A DNA stretch of 64,000 bases, taken from positions 1,240,001 through 1,304,000 of the forward strand of contig NZ_CP116034.1 in the NCBI RefSeq assembly GCF_027945075.1, in the 5' to 3' direction. The stretch's first letter is position 1; each line of letters opens with the position of its first letter. Origin of the DNA: Chryseobacterium sp. CY350 (GTDB taxonomy: Bacteria > Bacteroidota > Bacteroidia > Flavobacteriales > Weeksellaceae). Shown piece after piece: positions 38,021 to 46,078 of this stretch. The notes under the pieces were generated by a model. That model had not been told where the DNA came from. It ran no database searches and saw nothing but the letters and a program-made list of their open reading frames with translations. The position numbers and the translations under genes were made by a program.

Positions 38021-40780
38021 TCACTCCTTACCTTCAAACTTTCTAAAAGCATTTGGGGATACGCCAAACTTATTCTTGAAAACAGTAGAGAAATAATTAG
38101 GGGAAGAAAAACCTGTTTTGTATGCAATCTCAGAAATCGTTAGTTCATGATTTTGCAGCATCGATTTGGCCTGTTCCAGACGGAAATTGTTGATATAATC
38201 GCTCACATTCACATCAAACATTGCTTTTATCTTTCTATACAGCTGGATTCTGGAAATATTAAGCAGGTCTGCAAGATTTTCTACTGAAAAATCTGCATTG
38301 TCGATATTAGTTTTGATAAGTTGATTGAGATTGTTCACAAACGTCTGTTCTATGCTTCCGAACGATTTACTGTCCACAATCCTGCCGATATTGTTTGTAT
38401 AGTAATAACGTAGTTTTTCACGGTTGTAAAGCAACGCACGCAGCGACTGTATCAGAATCGTGTAACTGAAAGGTTTCGTAAGATAAAGATCAACCCCGGA
38501 TTTTAAACCTTGCAGATAAGATTCTTTATTGTCCAAAGCTGTCAGAAGAATGACCGGGATATGCGAGGTGCGAAGATCGTTTTTTAGGATTTCACAGATT
38601 TCAAAACCATTTTTGTCCGGAAGATTGACATCACATACGATAATATCTGGAATTTCCCTCAAAGCCTTATCAATCGCATCCGTACCGTCAGAAACCATCA
38701 CCTCAAACTCATTCTGCAGCTTCTTGCTTAAAAAGAAGGACAAATCTGAATTATCCTCTACCAAAAGAAGCGAATAACGTTCGCCCTGAGATTCATGATT
38801 TTGGATAATCGTCTCATTTTCCAATCCTGTAAAAAAATCATCTTTTGCCAGACTTTTAGCATCTGAGAGACTAGGTTCTTTTATCATTTGGTCTTCGTTG
38901 AAATGCTTGTTTCCCTTATAAAGACTGATGACAAACTCCGTTCCCTGAAAAGAGTTCACTTCTATTTTCCCAAGATGAAGCTCAATAAACTGTCTGCTAA
39001 GATGAAGTCCGATTCCTGAACTGTTTTTTCTGTTGTTGGAGCCTTTGAAATAAGCTTCAAAGACATTGCTGATCTCTTTTTCGGGAATTCCGATTCCGTT
39101 ATCTCTGAAGCTGATGACCACCTGATTTCCTTTTTCCTGAACCGTGATTTCAATCTTTCCATTGTCCGGTGTAAATTTGAAAGCATTGGACAAAAGGTTG
39201 AAATAAACTTTATCCATCAGGTTTCTGTCGATGTAGAGCTCAAGGTTTTTATTCTGTGAATGGATTTCGAATTTGATATTTCTTTTCTTAGCTTCATTTT
39301 CAAAATCACGAAAAATTGCATAAGTAAAATCGTAAATATTCGTTTTTGAAACTCTTAGGTTAAAATTTTGATTTTCTATTTTTCTAAAATCCAGCAAGTT
39401 ATCTACCAATCGTAATAATCTGTTGGAGTTTTTATTTATCAGCTCCAGCTCGTATGATGGTTTTGTACTTTTAGATTTGCCAGAATCCATCAAAGATTCC
39501 AATGAACTGAGAATAAGCGTAATGGGTGTTTTAAATTCGTGAGACAATCCGGTGAAAAAATTAACCCTCGCTTCATTACTGTCTTTCAACTCATTGGCAA
39601 TGGTTTCAATCTGGTTTCTTTGAATAGTAATTCTGTCGTTGGTAAGCGTAAGCTGTTTATTTTTTATCTTGATCGCATAAATAAGGTAAATAGAATAAGC
39701 AACCAGGCAAAACATCAATATCAACAATACTACAGACCATCGGAACAATTCTTTTTGAGAAGAATAAAGCTCTATCTGTTTTTTAACCGCCTGTACCTGA
39801 TTTTCTATAACACCCTGCTGTTCGATGATTTTATCAAACTGATTGCGCATAATTTCAGCATTCATTCGGTCAATGATCGTTGTGCTGAGCTTGATGCGTT
39901 TAGGAACGGCAACACCGTTATAAATTTTAATTGCAGTCTCAATGGCTTCTGCTCCACCACTCGGGTAAAGTAAAGTAGCGTTCAGCTTTCCGTCCAGAAC
40001 CATTTGGATTCCACCGTCTTTTGTATTTAATCCATCAACACCGATAAATTTGATTTGATTTTCCAAGCCGGAATTCCTTGCAACCTGCCACGCATTGGTG
40101 GCAAGCTCATCATTAAAGGCAAAAACATACAGACTTTGATTCCCCAAGGAATCCAGCGTTTTCCCGAAAGCGTCCGCCGGAAGGCCTCTAAATGTTTTGA
40201 TGAGATCTGTATTGGGATTATTTCTGATGATTTCCTGAAAGCCGAGACTTCTTTCTATGGTCGGGGAAGATTGGTCATCGCCTCTTATTTCGATTACTTT
40301 TTTATAATTTTTAGAATCTGAAAGAATATAATTTGCCGCTTCTTTACCAATTTCCACGTTATCTGCGCCAATGTAGGTCGTATATTTTTCTGAATTGATC
40401 TTCCTGTCGAGCAAAATAACTGGAATATTTTTGGCAGTCGCTTTTTCCACTACAGGAACCAAGGATTCGGGATCAATTGGTGAAATGATAATCACATCCA
40501 CCTTGCGATCAATCATTTTTTGTATATCCTGAACCTGCTTATTAACAGAACTTTCTGCTTTCTGTATATTCAGCTCCACTTCGGAATGAAGCGATGCCTG
40601 TATCTCCATTGAATGGTTCATTGCCAATCTCCACGGATGATTTCCCAAGCCCTGCGAAAATCCGATAGTAATTTTGTCTGAAGTTTTCTGCGATTTTTTA
40701 CAAGAAAAAAAAATAAGGAAAAACAGAAGGAATAACATTCTATAAGCCTTAAGAAAACTGAAAAATTTTAGTGCTAACAT
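38021..40780 (-). CDS. Hybrid two-component system with periplasmic fructose-type sensor
   Basis: This 919-residue one-protein signalling chain has, in order: an N-terminal hydrophobic segment with a lipobox-like FFSC (Cys27); a LacI/ribose-binding-type periplasmic domain (36-310, ITIGFSQGLGNHPWR, IIISPIDPESLVPV, FAFNDELATNAW); a membrane helix (348-370); HisKA with SHEFKTP (His414); HATPase (NLLSNAFKFTP, DNGIGIP, SSGIGLHLS); a receiver with phospho-acceptor Asp717 in VCDVNLP; and an AraC-type HTH (about 830-919). The Bacteroides levan regulator has the same order and binds fructose directly. It should activate the adjacent operon. It is monocistronic with its own terminator. Confidence 0.92.
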   Translation of the reverse strand: MLALKFFSFLKAYRMLFLLFFLIFFSCKKSQKTSDKITIGFSQGLGNHPWRLAMNHSMEIQASLHSEVELNIQKAESSVNKQVQDIQKMIDRKVDVIIISPIDPESLVPVVEKATAKNIPVILLDRKINSEKYTTYIGADNVEIGKEAANYILSDSKNYKKVIEIRGDDQSSPTIERSLGFQEIIRNNPNTDLIKTFRGLPADAFGKTLDSLGNQSLYVFAFNDELATNAWQVARNSGLENQIKFIGVDGLNTKDGGIQMVLDGKLNATLLYPSGGAEAIETAIKIYNGVAVPKRIKLSTTIIDRMNAEIMRNQFDKIIEQQGVIENQVQAVKKQIELYSSQKELFRWSVVLLILMFCLVAYSIYLIYAIKIKNKQLTLTNDRITIQRNQIETIANELKDSNEARVNFFTGLSHEFKTPITLILSSLESLMDSGKSKSTKPSYELELINKNSNRLLRLVDNLLDFRKIENQNFNLRVSKTNIYDFTYAIFRDFENEAKKRNIKFEIHSQNKNLELYIDRNLMDKVYFNLLSNAFKFTPDNGKIEITVQEKGNQVVISFRDNGIGIPEKEISNVFEAYFKGSNNRKNSSGIGLHLSRQFIELHLGKIEVNSFQGTEFVISLYKGNKHFNEDQMIKEPSLSDAKSLAKDDFFTGLENETIIQNHESQGERYSLLLVEDNSDLSFFLSKKLQNEFEVMVSDGTDAIDKALREIPDIIVCDVNLPDKNGFEICEILKNDLRTSHIPVILLTALDNKESYLQGLKSGVDLYLTKPFSYTILIQSLRALLYNREKLRYYYTNNIGRIVDSKSFGSIEQTFVNNLNQLIKTNIDNADFSVENLADLLNISRIQLYRKIKAMFDVNVSDYINNFRLEQAKSMLQNHELTISEIAYKTGFSSPNYFSTVFKNKFGVSPNAFRKFEGKE

Positions 40781-40989
40781 ATTAACACAATATTAATGAA
40801 GATGTTGCAGAGAGACAATTTTTAATGATATTATTTTGCATTAAATCTGCTGTATTGATTATATGTAATAAAAGACAAATAAGACCAATTGAAGACTGGC
40901 TATACCAAGATTGCCTTTGTTTAATGATTAAAATTAAATTGTACTAAACTTAGTCTACAATAAAATTACCTGATAAAAATGAATCTTTT

Positions 40990-41070
40990 AATTCTTGTTT
41001 AATTTGGCTCAAACGAACCAAATCATCTATAAAAGTGTTTGAAGATACGCTCGTCTTGGTCACAAGACCG
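40990..41070 (-). repeat. Right copy of repeat bracketing the fructan locus
   Basis: This is a direct repeat of 25695-25772. The minus-strand reading is VTKTSVSSNTFIDDLVRL, then SQIKQELKDSFLSGNFIVD and a stop. Substitutions against the left copy lie in one codon phase only. It sits between the sensor gene start and the HxlR remnant. Confidence 0.8.
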
Positions 41071-41108
41071 ACATTTGAAGATTTAACTCTCTTATGTCGG
41101 TTTTTTTT
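41067..41108 (+). terminator. Hairpin with T-run
   Basis: An 8-bp stem ACCGACAT/ATGTCGGT is followed by a run of eight T on the + strand. It directly abuts the conserved repeat, as a different hairpin does at the left copy. No + strand gene upstream of it is evident. Confidence 0.65.
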
Positions 41109-41113
41109 ATTTC

Positions 41114-41341
41114 CTAATCCATTGTTACACTAATAGATACATTGAGCAACGATGCTATTAATTTATGCTGCTCCAAACCTTTTAATTCTTTCGCCATCTC
41201 TTTGGGTATTATTCAGGGAATGCTATCTTGAATATATGTGAAACGCTCATTACCAACACCTACTGAAATGGTAATCAATAATTTCCACTTTCCATTAATC
41301 ATATCCAATGCGTCACGCACCGGTTTAACGCTATCCAAGCA
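41114..41341 (-). pseudogene. HxlR-type transcriptional regulator, broken
   Basis: The minus-strand frame reads KPVRDALDMINGKWKLLI, an intact HxlR winged-helix start, then RFTYIQDSIP, a stop TGA at 41213-41215, and IIPKEMAKELKGLEQHKLI, the usual second half of the domain. The stop replaces the conserved Gly of the IPGI.PK.L motif and could come from a single G to T change. The frame ends at TAG 41114. There is no proper start codon because the upstream part is gone. HxlR proteins regulate neighbouring redox or aldehyde-detoxification genes. Confidence 0.75.
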
Positions 41342-41346
41342 AGATA

Positions 41347-41448
41347 AGTAAGGACACCTTCAAAAAAATTTATGCAGGAATTGATTTTGATCTCGTAGTA
41401 AATTCAGCAACAATTGGCAATGGTGTAGTGACTGAGATTTATGATTAA
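41347..41448 (+). pseudogene. Tail of a deleted gene
   Basis: The + strand frame SKDTFKKIYAGIDFDLV, then VNSATIGNGVVTEIYD and TAA (41446-41448), reads like the C-terminal end of a real protein but has no start. It abuts the truncated HxlR gene head to head, as oxidoreductase genes often stand beside HxlR regulators. The parent family is not recognised. Confidence 0.4.
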
Positions 41449-41615
41449 ATCTTGAGTTGAAGTTCTTATTTTGTTTAAATTTAAGTATCGCTACTAAAAA
41501 TAAAATCCCCATAAATTGGGGATGAAATTATAGTCCTTAAAATTTTTAATGAAAAGCAGTCTTAATAAATACTGTGACACTTCGTTATAAATTTCTGCTA
41601 TCTGTATACGCCTTA
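41449..41615. other. Short intergenic stretch
   Basis: No gene or clear structure is seen between the gene remnant and the end of the flavodoxin-RidA gene. Confidence 0.5.
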
Positions 41616-42755
41616 TTATTCAACTTCAAAAATTGCCTGGATCTCTACAGTCGAATTTACGGGCAGAGAATAGGCTCCTAAAGTTCCTCTAGCGTGCTTT
41701 CCCTTTTCGCCGAAAACATCTACAGTAAGGTCGGAAGCAGCATTCATCAATGCCGCATGATCTGTAAAATTACCATCCGTATTGAAAATGCCGGTAAGCT
41801 GTACACATTTTTTTACTTTATTAAGATCTCCTCCCACAGCTTCTTTTAAAACAGATATAACGTTCAGCATCGTTTGCCTGGTTGCTTCCTTCGCTTGCTC
41901 GTTAGTTATATCTACCCCAACTTTCCCTGGATTTAGAATTTTTCCATCTTTCAATGCCACCTGGTTGATGAAAACCAAATTACCCGAACGCGAAAACGGA
42001 CTGTAATTTCCCACCGGAGCCGGTGCTTTTGGAAGAATAATATGCCTCTCTTCTAATACTTTGTTGATGTCTTTCATTTCTTTCATCTTCAAATTCTTTT
42101 TTTCGAAAGTACCTTTTAGTCCCAACACAATTTTGGAAAAACTCTCGCCTTGCAATTCGGCCAGAAAACGCTCGCTTTTACTTGGACGTTCTGTGCTTTT
42201 TAGTGAGGCCAGGCTTGTTGTCCCCAAAACCGAGTTGCCTTGCGGAATCTCTTTATCAATTTTTTCATTCCCGCGGATTCCGCTTGGCATCAATACCATT
42301 CCATGCACTGCAAGGCTGTTCCAGAATGATTGCAGCGCCAGCTCTTTTCCTGCGCCACTTCCGGCAGACATAAAAACGGTTGCAGGCATTCCCTCCAGCG
42401 AATGACTCGTCCAAAGATCTACTGTTTTTGCCAAAAACGCACTCATTCCAGTACTTATATTTCCAAAATAAACGGGAGATCCGAATGCTATTCCGTCATA
42501 AGTTGGCAATTCTTCTACCGTTGCAACAGGGATATCCTTCAGCTTCGCATTTGCAGAAGGCATTACCTGCTTTATAACTGCCGAAACATTGCCTCCGCTT
42601 TCTATCCCTGTTTTGACTTCTTTCGCCAGTTCATAAGTACCGCCGCTATCCGAATAAATCAGGACAAGTACTCTTGCGTTATTATCTTGTGCCATTGCTT
42701 TTATTGTTGTTATTAATAAAAAAATCAACATCAAATATATTTTTGCTCGTCTCAT
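41616..42755 (-). CDS. Exported flavodoxin-RidA fusion protein
   Basis: This 379-residue protein has signal peptide MRRAKIYLMLIFLLITTIKAMAQ (cleaved near 22). Residues 27-215 form a flavodoxin/WrbA-type domain with the FMN phosphate loop YSDSGGTYELA, PTYDGIAFGSPVYFG and the MSAGSGAGKE loop. Residues 236-379 form a complete RidA domain (APAPVGNYSPFSRSGNLVF, VDITNEQAKEATRQTMLNV, with Arg356 and Glu372 where active RidA enzymes have them). RidA normally clears reactive imines in the cytoplasm, so fusion to a flavodoxin with a Sec signal is unusual. It is transcribed divergently from an AraC regulator that probably controls it. Confidence 0.85.
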   Translation of the reverse strand: MRRAKIYLMLIFLLITTIKAMAQDNNARVLVLIYSDSGGTYELAKEVKTGIESGGNVSAVIKQVMPSANAKLKDIPVATVEELPTYDGIAFGSPVYFGNISTGMSAFLAKTVDLWTSHSLEGMPATVFMSAGSGAGKELALQSFWNSLAVHGMVLMPSGIRGNEKIDKEIPQGNSVLGTTSLASLKSTERPSKSERFLAELQGESFSKIVLGLKGTFEKKNLKMKEMKDINKVLEERHIILPKAPAPVGNYSPFSRSGNLVFINQVALKDGKILNPGKVGVDITNEQAKEATRQTMLNVISVLKEAVGGDLNKVKKCVQLTGIFNTDGNFTDHAALMNAASDLTVDVFGEKGKHARGTLGAYSLPVNSTVEIQAIFEVE

Positions 42756-42778
42756 AGAACATATAAAATTAACTAATA

Positions 42779-42810
42779 CAAAGTTAGAAATGCTGTTTTA
42801 ATTAACTTTG
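42779..42810. promoter_or_regulatory. Divergent promoters with symmetric -7 boxes
   Basis: TAACTTTG occurs at 42803-42810 on the + strand (12 nt before the AraC ATG) and at 42786-42779 on the minus strand (24 nt before the flavodoxin-RidA ATG). Together they form CAAAGTTA-n16-TAACTTTG. Both fit the TAnnTTTG -7 consensus. A regulator bound between them could control both directions. Confidence 0.6.
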
Positions 42811-42821
42811 CCAAAAACAAT

Positions 42822-43622
42822 ATGCAGAACGACAATCTGAAATGCGGAATGACCGAGATTCAAAAAGGTATATTTACGGATGACGCATTACCTGCTCCGT
42901 ACGTTTGGTACGAGAAAGATTGGCAGCACGATGAGTACATGCACAGCCACGAACACTACCAAATGACTTATGTTGCCGAAGGCTATCAGTATTTCCATAT
43001 TGAACAGAAAATTTATCTCGTACCAAAGAATCACGTGATTTGGATCCCAAAAAACAAGGAGCACCGTACTACTTCGGAAGCGGACACAGTGGATCTAATG
43101 GTGGTATTATTCCGTTCTGTACCAACGCAGGATTTCTACAGAGATGTACACGTGTTCTCCGCACCTGCAGTCTTGAGAGAAATGTTGTTATACGCCTCCA
43201 AATGGAATAAACACCGCGAAAGAAATCCGGAGAAACTTACTTTTCTGAGAGCAATTTTGGTAAGTCTTCCTAATTTCTGCGACGAAAATGATCGCCTTCA
43301 AATTCCTGTTCCCAAAAATGTGCGGCTTATAAAAATTTGCAATTATATCAACCAGAATTGCAAGTATGGATTTGACATCGACGAAATGGCTGCTAAAGCA
43401 CAGATGTCAGTAAGGACGTTACAACGATCATTTAAAAAAGAAACTGGAATAACGATCCAAAAATACCTGCAGCTTGTGCGGATTCTTAAAAGCGTTGAAT
43501 TCCTGGATGCCCAAAAATACACGCTTAGTGAAATCGCATTTAAAGTGGGATACAAGAGTTTGCCTGCATTTACATCCTCTTTTTATTCGGTGATGAAAAC
43601 AAAAATCAAACAGCGGATTTGA
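42822..43622 (+). CDS. AraC family transcriptional regulator with cupin domain
   Basis: This 266-residue cytoplasmic regulator has an N-terminal cupin-like sensor (about 25-110, DEYMHSHEHYQMTYVAEGYQ, with metal-ligand-like histidines) and a C-terminal double HTH (about 170-266, FDIDEMAAKAQMSVRTLQRSF and TLSEIAFKVGYKSLPAFTSSF). It is divergent from the flavodoxin-RidA fusion and separated by only 66 nt, so autoregulation and control of that gene are likely. The ligand is unknown. Confidence 0.88.
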   Translation: MQNDNLKCGMTEIQKGIFTDDALPAPYVWYEKDWQHDEYMHSHEHYQMTYVAEGYQYFHIEQKIYLVPKNHVIWIPKNKEHRTTSEADTVDLMVVLFRSVPTQDFYRDVHVFSAPAVLREMLLYASKWNKHRERNPEKLTFLRAILVSLPNFCDENDRLQIPVPKNVRLIKICNYINQNCKYGFDIDEMAAKAQMSVRTLQRSFKKETGITIQKYLQLVRILKSVEFLDAQKYTLSEIAFKVGYKSLPAFTSSFYSVMKTKIKQRI

Positions 43623-43699
43623 ATGCAGCTGGAAAAACTAAATTTATGTCAGATTTACTTTGATGAAACACCTAATTTTAGATACAATTTAAAACAAAA

Positions 43700-43726
43700 A
43701 AAATCCCGCAAAAACGGGATTTTAAT
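43700..43726. terminator. Bidirectional terminator
   Basis: A perfect stem AAAATCCCG/CGGGATTTT with a short A-rich loop and flanking A and T runs lies between the convergent AraC and DUF2911 genes. It works for both strands. Confidence 0.85.
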
Positions 43727-43747
43727 TTTCTTCTGATAATATCTTAT

Positions 43748-44266
43748 CTATTTAATTTCTACAGGAACTGAGATTTTATCCCAATCCATTGTAAAACCTT
43801 TGCTGTCTACCTTGTACATTAAAGTTTCCTGCGTTGACGATAGCGGTTTTGTTCTGACATCAACGCGCAAAGCATCTTTCGATTCTTCGTATTTATAAGC
43901 GCCCCATTGTTTTGGTTCTTTATTAAAAACCGCAGTCCACGTTCCTGATTCTTTCGGAATTAAGAAAAAACTGTATTTACCTGCAGGAAGTTTTTTCCCC
44001 TGAACGGTAATATCCTTGCTTGTTTCGAAAGTAGTTGCATCATTCGCACCTGCACGCCAAACTTTATTGTAAGGAACTAATTCGCCCCAAACTTTACGCT
44101 CTTTTACAGACGGACTGCTATAGGCGATCGTGATGTTTGCATCTTTAATTTTTCCGGTTGCAGTCATTGCAGGACTCGCCGGCTTTTTGGCTTCCTGTCC
44201 GAATGCATTGACAGAAATTGTCATTGCGGCTACAACCATTGCAGCAGATTTAATTATTGCTCTCAT
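43748..44266 (-). CDS. DUF2911 family secreted protein
   Basis: This 172-residue protein has a signal peptide ([16 protein letters not shown]). The DUF2911 pattern is clear: [39 protein letters not shown] and [12 protein letters not shown]. The molecular role is unknown. It is the last gene of the PIG-L/symporter operon, 20 nt after the symporter stop, and ends at a strong terminator. Confidence 0.85.
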   Translation of the reverse strand: MRAIIKSAAMVVAAMTISVNAFGQEAKKPASPAMTATGKIKDANITIAYSSPSVKERKVWGELVPYNKVWRAGANDATTFETSKDITVQGKKLPAGKYSFFLIPKESGTWTAVFNKEPKQWGAYKYEESKDALRVDVRTKPLSSTQETLMYKVDSKGFTMDWDKISVPVEIK

Positions 44267-44285
44267 AAATTTTATTATTATTCTT

Positions 44286-45977
44286 TTACGAAGATACTGC
44301 TTTCGGCTTATAAAAAATCAATCCAACTGCAGAAAATATTATGACTGCCGCAGCTCCAATCACATTGAGCCATAGGAAAGAAACAATATCAAAATTATAG
44401 ATGGCAATGACTGTGATTTCTGATAAAATTGCCGAAATAAACACATTCGCTCCTCTAACTTTTTTAAAGTAAAAAGCAACAAGGAAAATACCCAGTATCG
44501 GGCCGTAGAAAAGAGAACCCAATACATTCACCGCTTCAATAAGCGAACCCATCTGAGTGGCAAACATCGCAACGCCGATGGAGAAAATCCCCCACGCTAA
44601 AGTATGAAGACGGCTGTATTTCAGTTCGGTTGCATCATCTGGAATTTCTTTTTTGAATATTAAATGAACATCTTTCAGTGAACAGGCCGCAAGAGAATTC
44701 AGTGCTGCAGAAATTGAACCCCAACTCGCCAGAAAAATCACGGCAAACAGTAAACCGATCATCCCGACAGGCAAAGTATTTTTTACGAAATACAGGAAAA
44801 TATAATTGGTATCCGTTTTTTCTGCATTGTATTTTAAATTGTTGATGGCTTCTTCTACCCTGCTGTGAAGTGCTTTCACCTGAGTTTGTGTATTTTTAAA
44901 ATCCTCAATTTTATTATTAAGTTGCGGAGACTGAGTTTCCTTTAACTTCAAAATTTCTTTCGATTCTGAATTGAATTTGGCTTGCAGATCCTGATGTTCT
45001 TTTTCAAAAACCGCGGCCTGTTCAGGTTTTGTTTCCTTTAAATGCTGATAAGAACGTTCATTAAAATAAACCGGCGCCGGCTTTAGCGAAAAGAAAGCAA
45101 AAAGCAAAGCACCAATTAAAAGAATAGCAAACTGCATCGGAATTTTAACCAAACCATTCAGCAGCAAGCCCATTTTTGCATTCGTATTGTCTTTCGCCGT
45201 AATATATCTCCCAACCTGACTCTGGTCGGTTCCGAAGTAAGAAAGTGCCAGGAAAAAACCGCCGATCAGCCCGCTCCAGATGTTGTATTTATCCTTCCAG
45301 TCGAATTCTGTGGTGATGACATTCAGCTTTCCAGATTTTCCTGCCAGATAAAGCGCATCTTTAAATCCGATTCCATTCGGCATATTCTGGATCAGCAGAT
45401 AACCTGCAAAAGCCATTGTTCCGAGAATAATGAGAAACTGTAATTTTTGGGTGTGGGCAATTGCTTTTGCACCGCCAATGTAGGTGTAAATCAACAGAAT
45501 CCCGCCCGTCAAAACATTAGTCAGATAAATATCCCAGTTTAAAACACTTGAAAGGATGATGCTCGGTGCGTAAATGCTTATTCCTGTCGATAAGCCTCTC
45601 GAAAAAAGGAAAAGCAGTGAAGTGAGTACTCTTGTTTTTTTATCAAAACGGTTTTCCAGATATTCATAAGCCGTATAAACATTTAAACGCTGAAAAATTG
45701 GGATGAAGGTGATACAGATGACAATCATCGCCAAAGGCAGACCAAAATAATACTGCACGAAACGCATTCCGTCTGTATAAGCCTGACCCGGTGCCGAAAT
45801 AAAAGTAATTGCGCTTGCCTGAGTCGCCATAATACCGATCAGCACAATGTACCAGGGCATTTTATTGTCTGCTTTCAGGTAAGATTCGTTGCTTTTCTGG
45901 CCACGGCCGATCCATACGCCATAAACGACAACGCCAACCAGCGTAAAAATAAGAGCAGTCCAGTCTATCGTACTCAT
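44286..45977 (-). CDS. Sodium:solute symporter with coiled-coil insertion
   Basis: This 563-residue SSS-family transporter has about 13 membrane helices. Family phrases include [32 protein letters not shown] (the SSS signature region), [11 protein letters not shown] and [17 protein letters not shown]. Residues 303-390 are an unusual charged insertion rich in Glu, Lys and Gln ([18 protein letters not shown]), likely a coiled coil between two helices. Its ATG overlaps the stop of a 34-residue membrane peptide gene (ATGA). The substrate is probably a sugar or product of the PIG-L enzyme, inferred from the operon. Confidence 0.88.
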   Translation of the reverse strand: MSTIDWTALIFTLVGVVVYGVWIGRGQKSNESYLKADNKMPWYIVLIGIMATQASAITFISAPGQAYTDGMRFVQYYFGLPLAMIVICITFIPIFQRLNVYTAYEYLENRFDKKTRVLTSLLFLFSRGLSTGISIYAPSIILSSVLNWDIYLTNVLTGGILLIYTYIGGAKAIAHTQKLQFLIILGTMAFAGYLLIQNMPNGIGFKDALYLAGKSGKLNVITTEFDWKDKYNIWSGLIGGFFLALSYFGTDQSQVGRYITAKDNTNAKMGLLLNGLVKIPMQFAILLIGALLFAFFSLKPAPVYFNERSYQHLKETKPEQAAVFEKEHQDLQAKFNSESKEILKLKETQSPQLNNKIEDFKNTQTQVKALHSRVEEAINNLKYNAEKTDTNYIFLYFVKNTLPVGMIGLLFAVIFLASWGSISAALNSLAACSLKDVHLIFKKEIPDDATELKYSRLHTLAWGIFSIGVAMFATQMGSLIEAVNVLGSLFYGPILGIFLVAFYFKKVRGANVFISAILSEITVIAIYNFDIVSFLWLNVIGAAAVIIFSAVGLIFYKPKAVSS

Positions 45978-46078
45978 CGCCAGAAATTAGTAAAAAGATA
46001 ATAAAATACAATCTGCAGTATTAAAGCCACGGCTAGTAATACGTACCAGAGATTCCAGTTTTTAAGTTGATTGCTCAT
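45974..46078 (-). CDS. 34-residue single-helix membrane protein
   Basis: The frame MSNQLKNWNLWYVLLAVALI, then [14 protein letters not shown] and TGA encodes one membrane helix (about 11-29) with an aromatic C-terminus. The ATG shares a base with the upstream PIG-L stop (TGATG), and its TGA overlaps the symporter ATG (ATGA), so all three are translationally coupled. Exact fit between two genes argues strongly that it is real. By analogy with other transporters that carry a tiny partner subunit, it may be a small subunit of the symporter, which is inference. Confidence 0.8.
   Translation of the reverse strand: MSNQLKNWNLWYVLLAVALILQIVFYYLFTNFWR

Noticed and set aside
25695..41070. Insertion sequence or transposon ends around the fructan locus
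   Set aside because: No transposase, terminal inverted repeats or target duplication seen. The repeats are diverged and coding in style, so a classic transposon is not supported.
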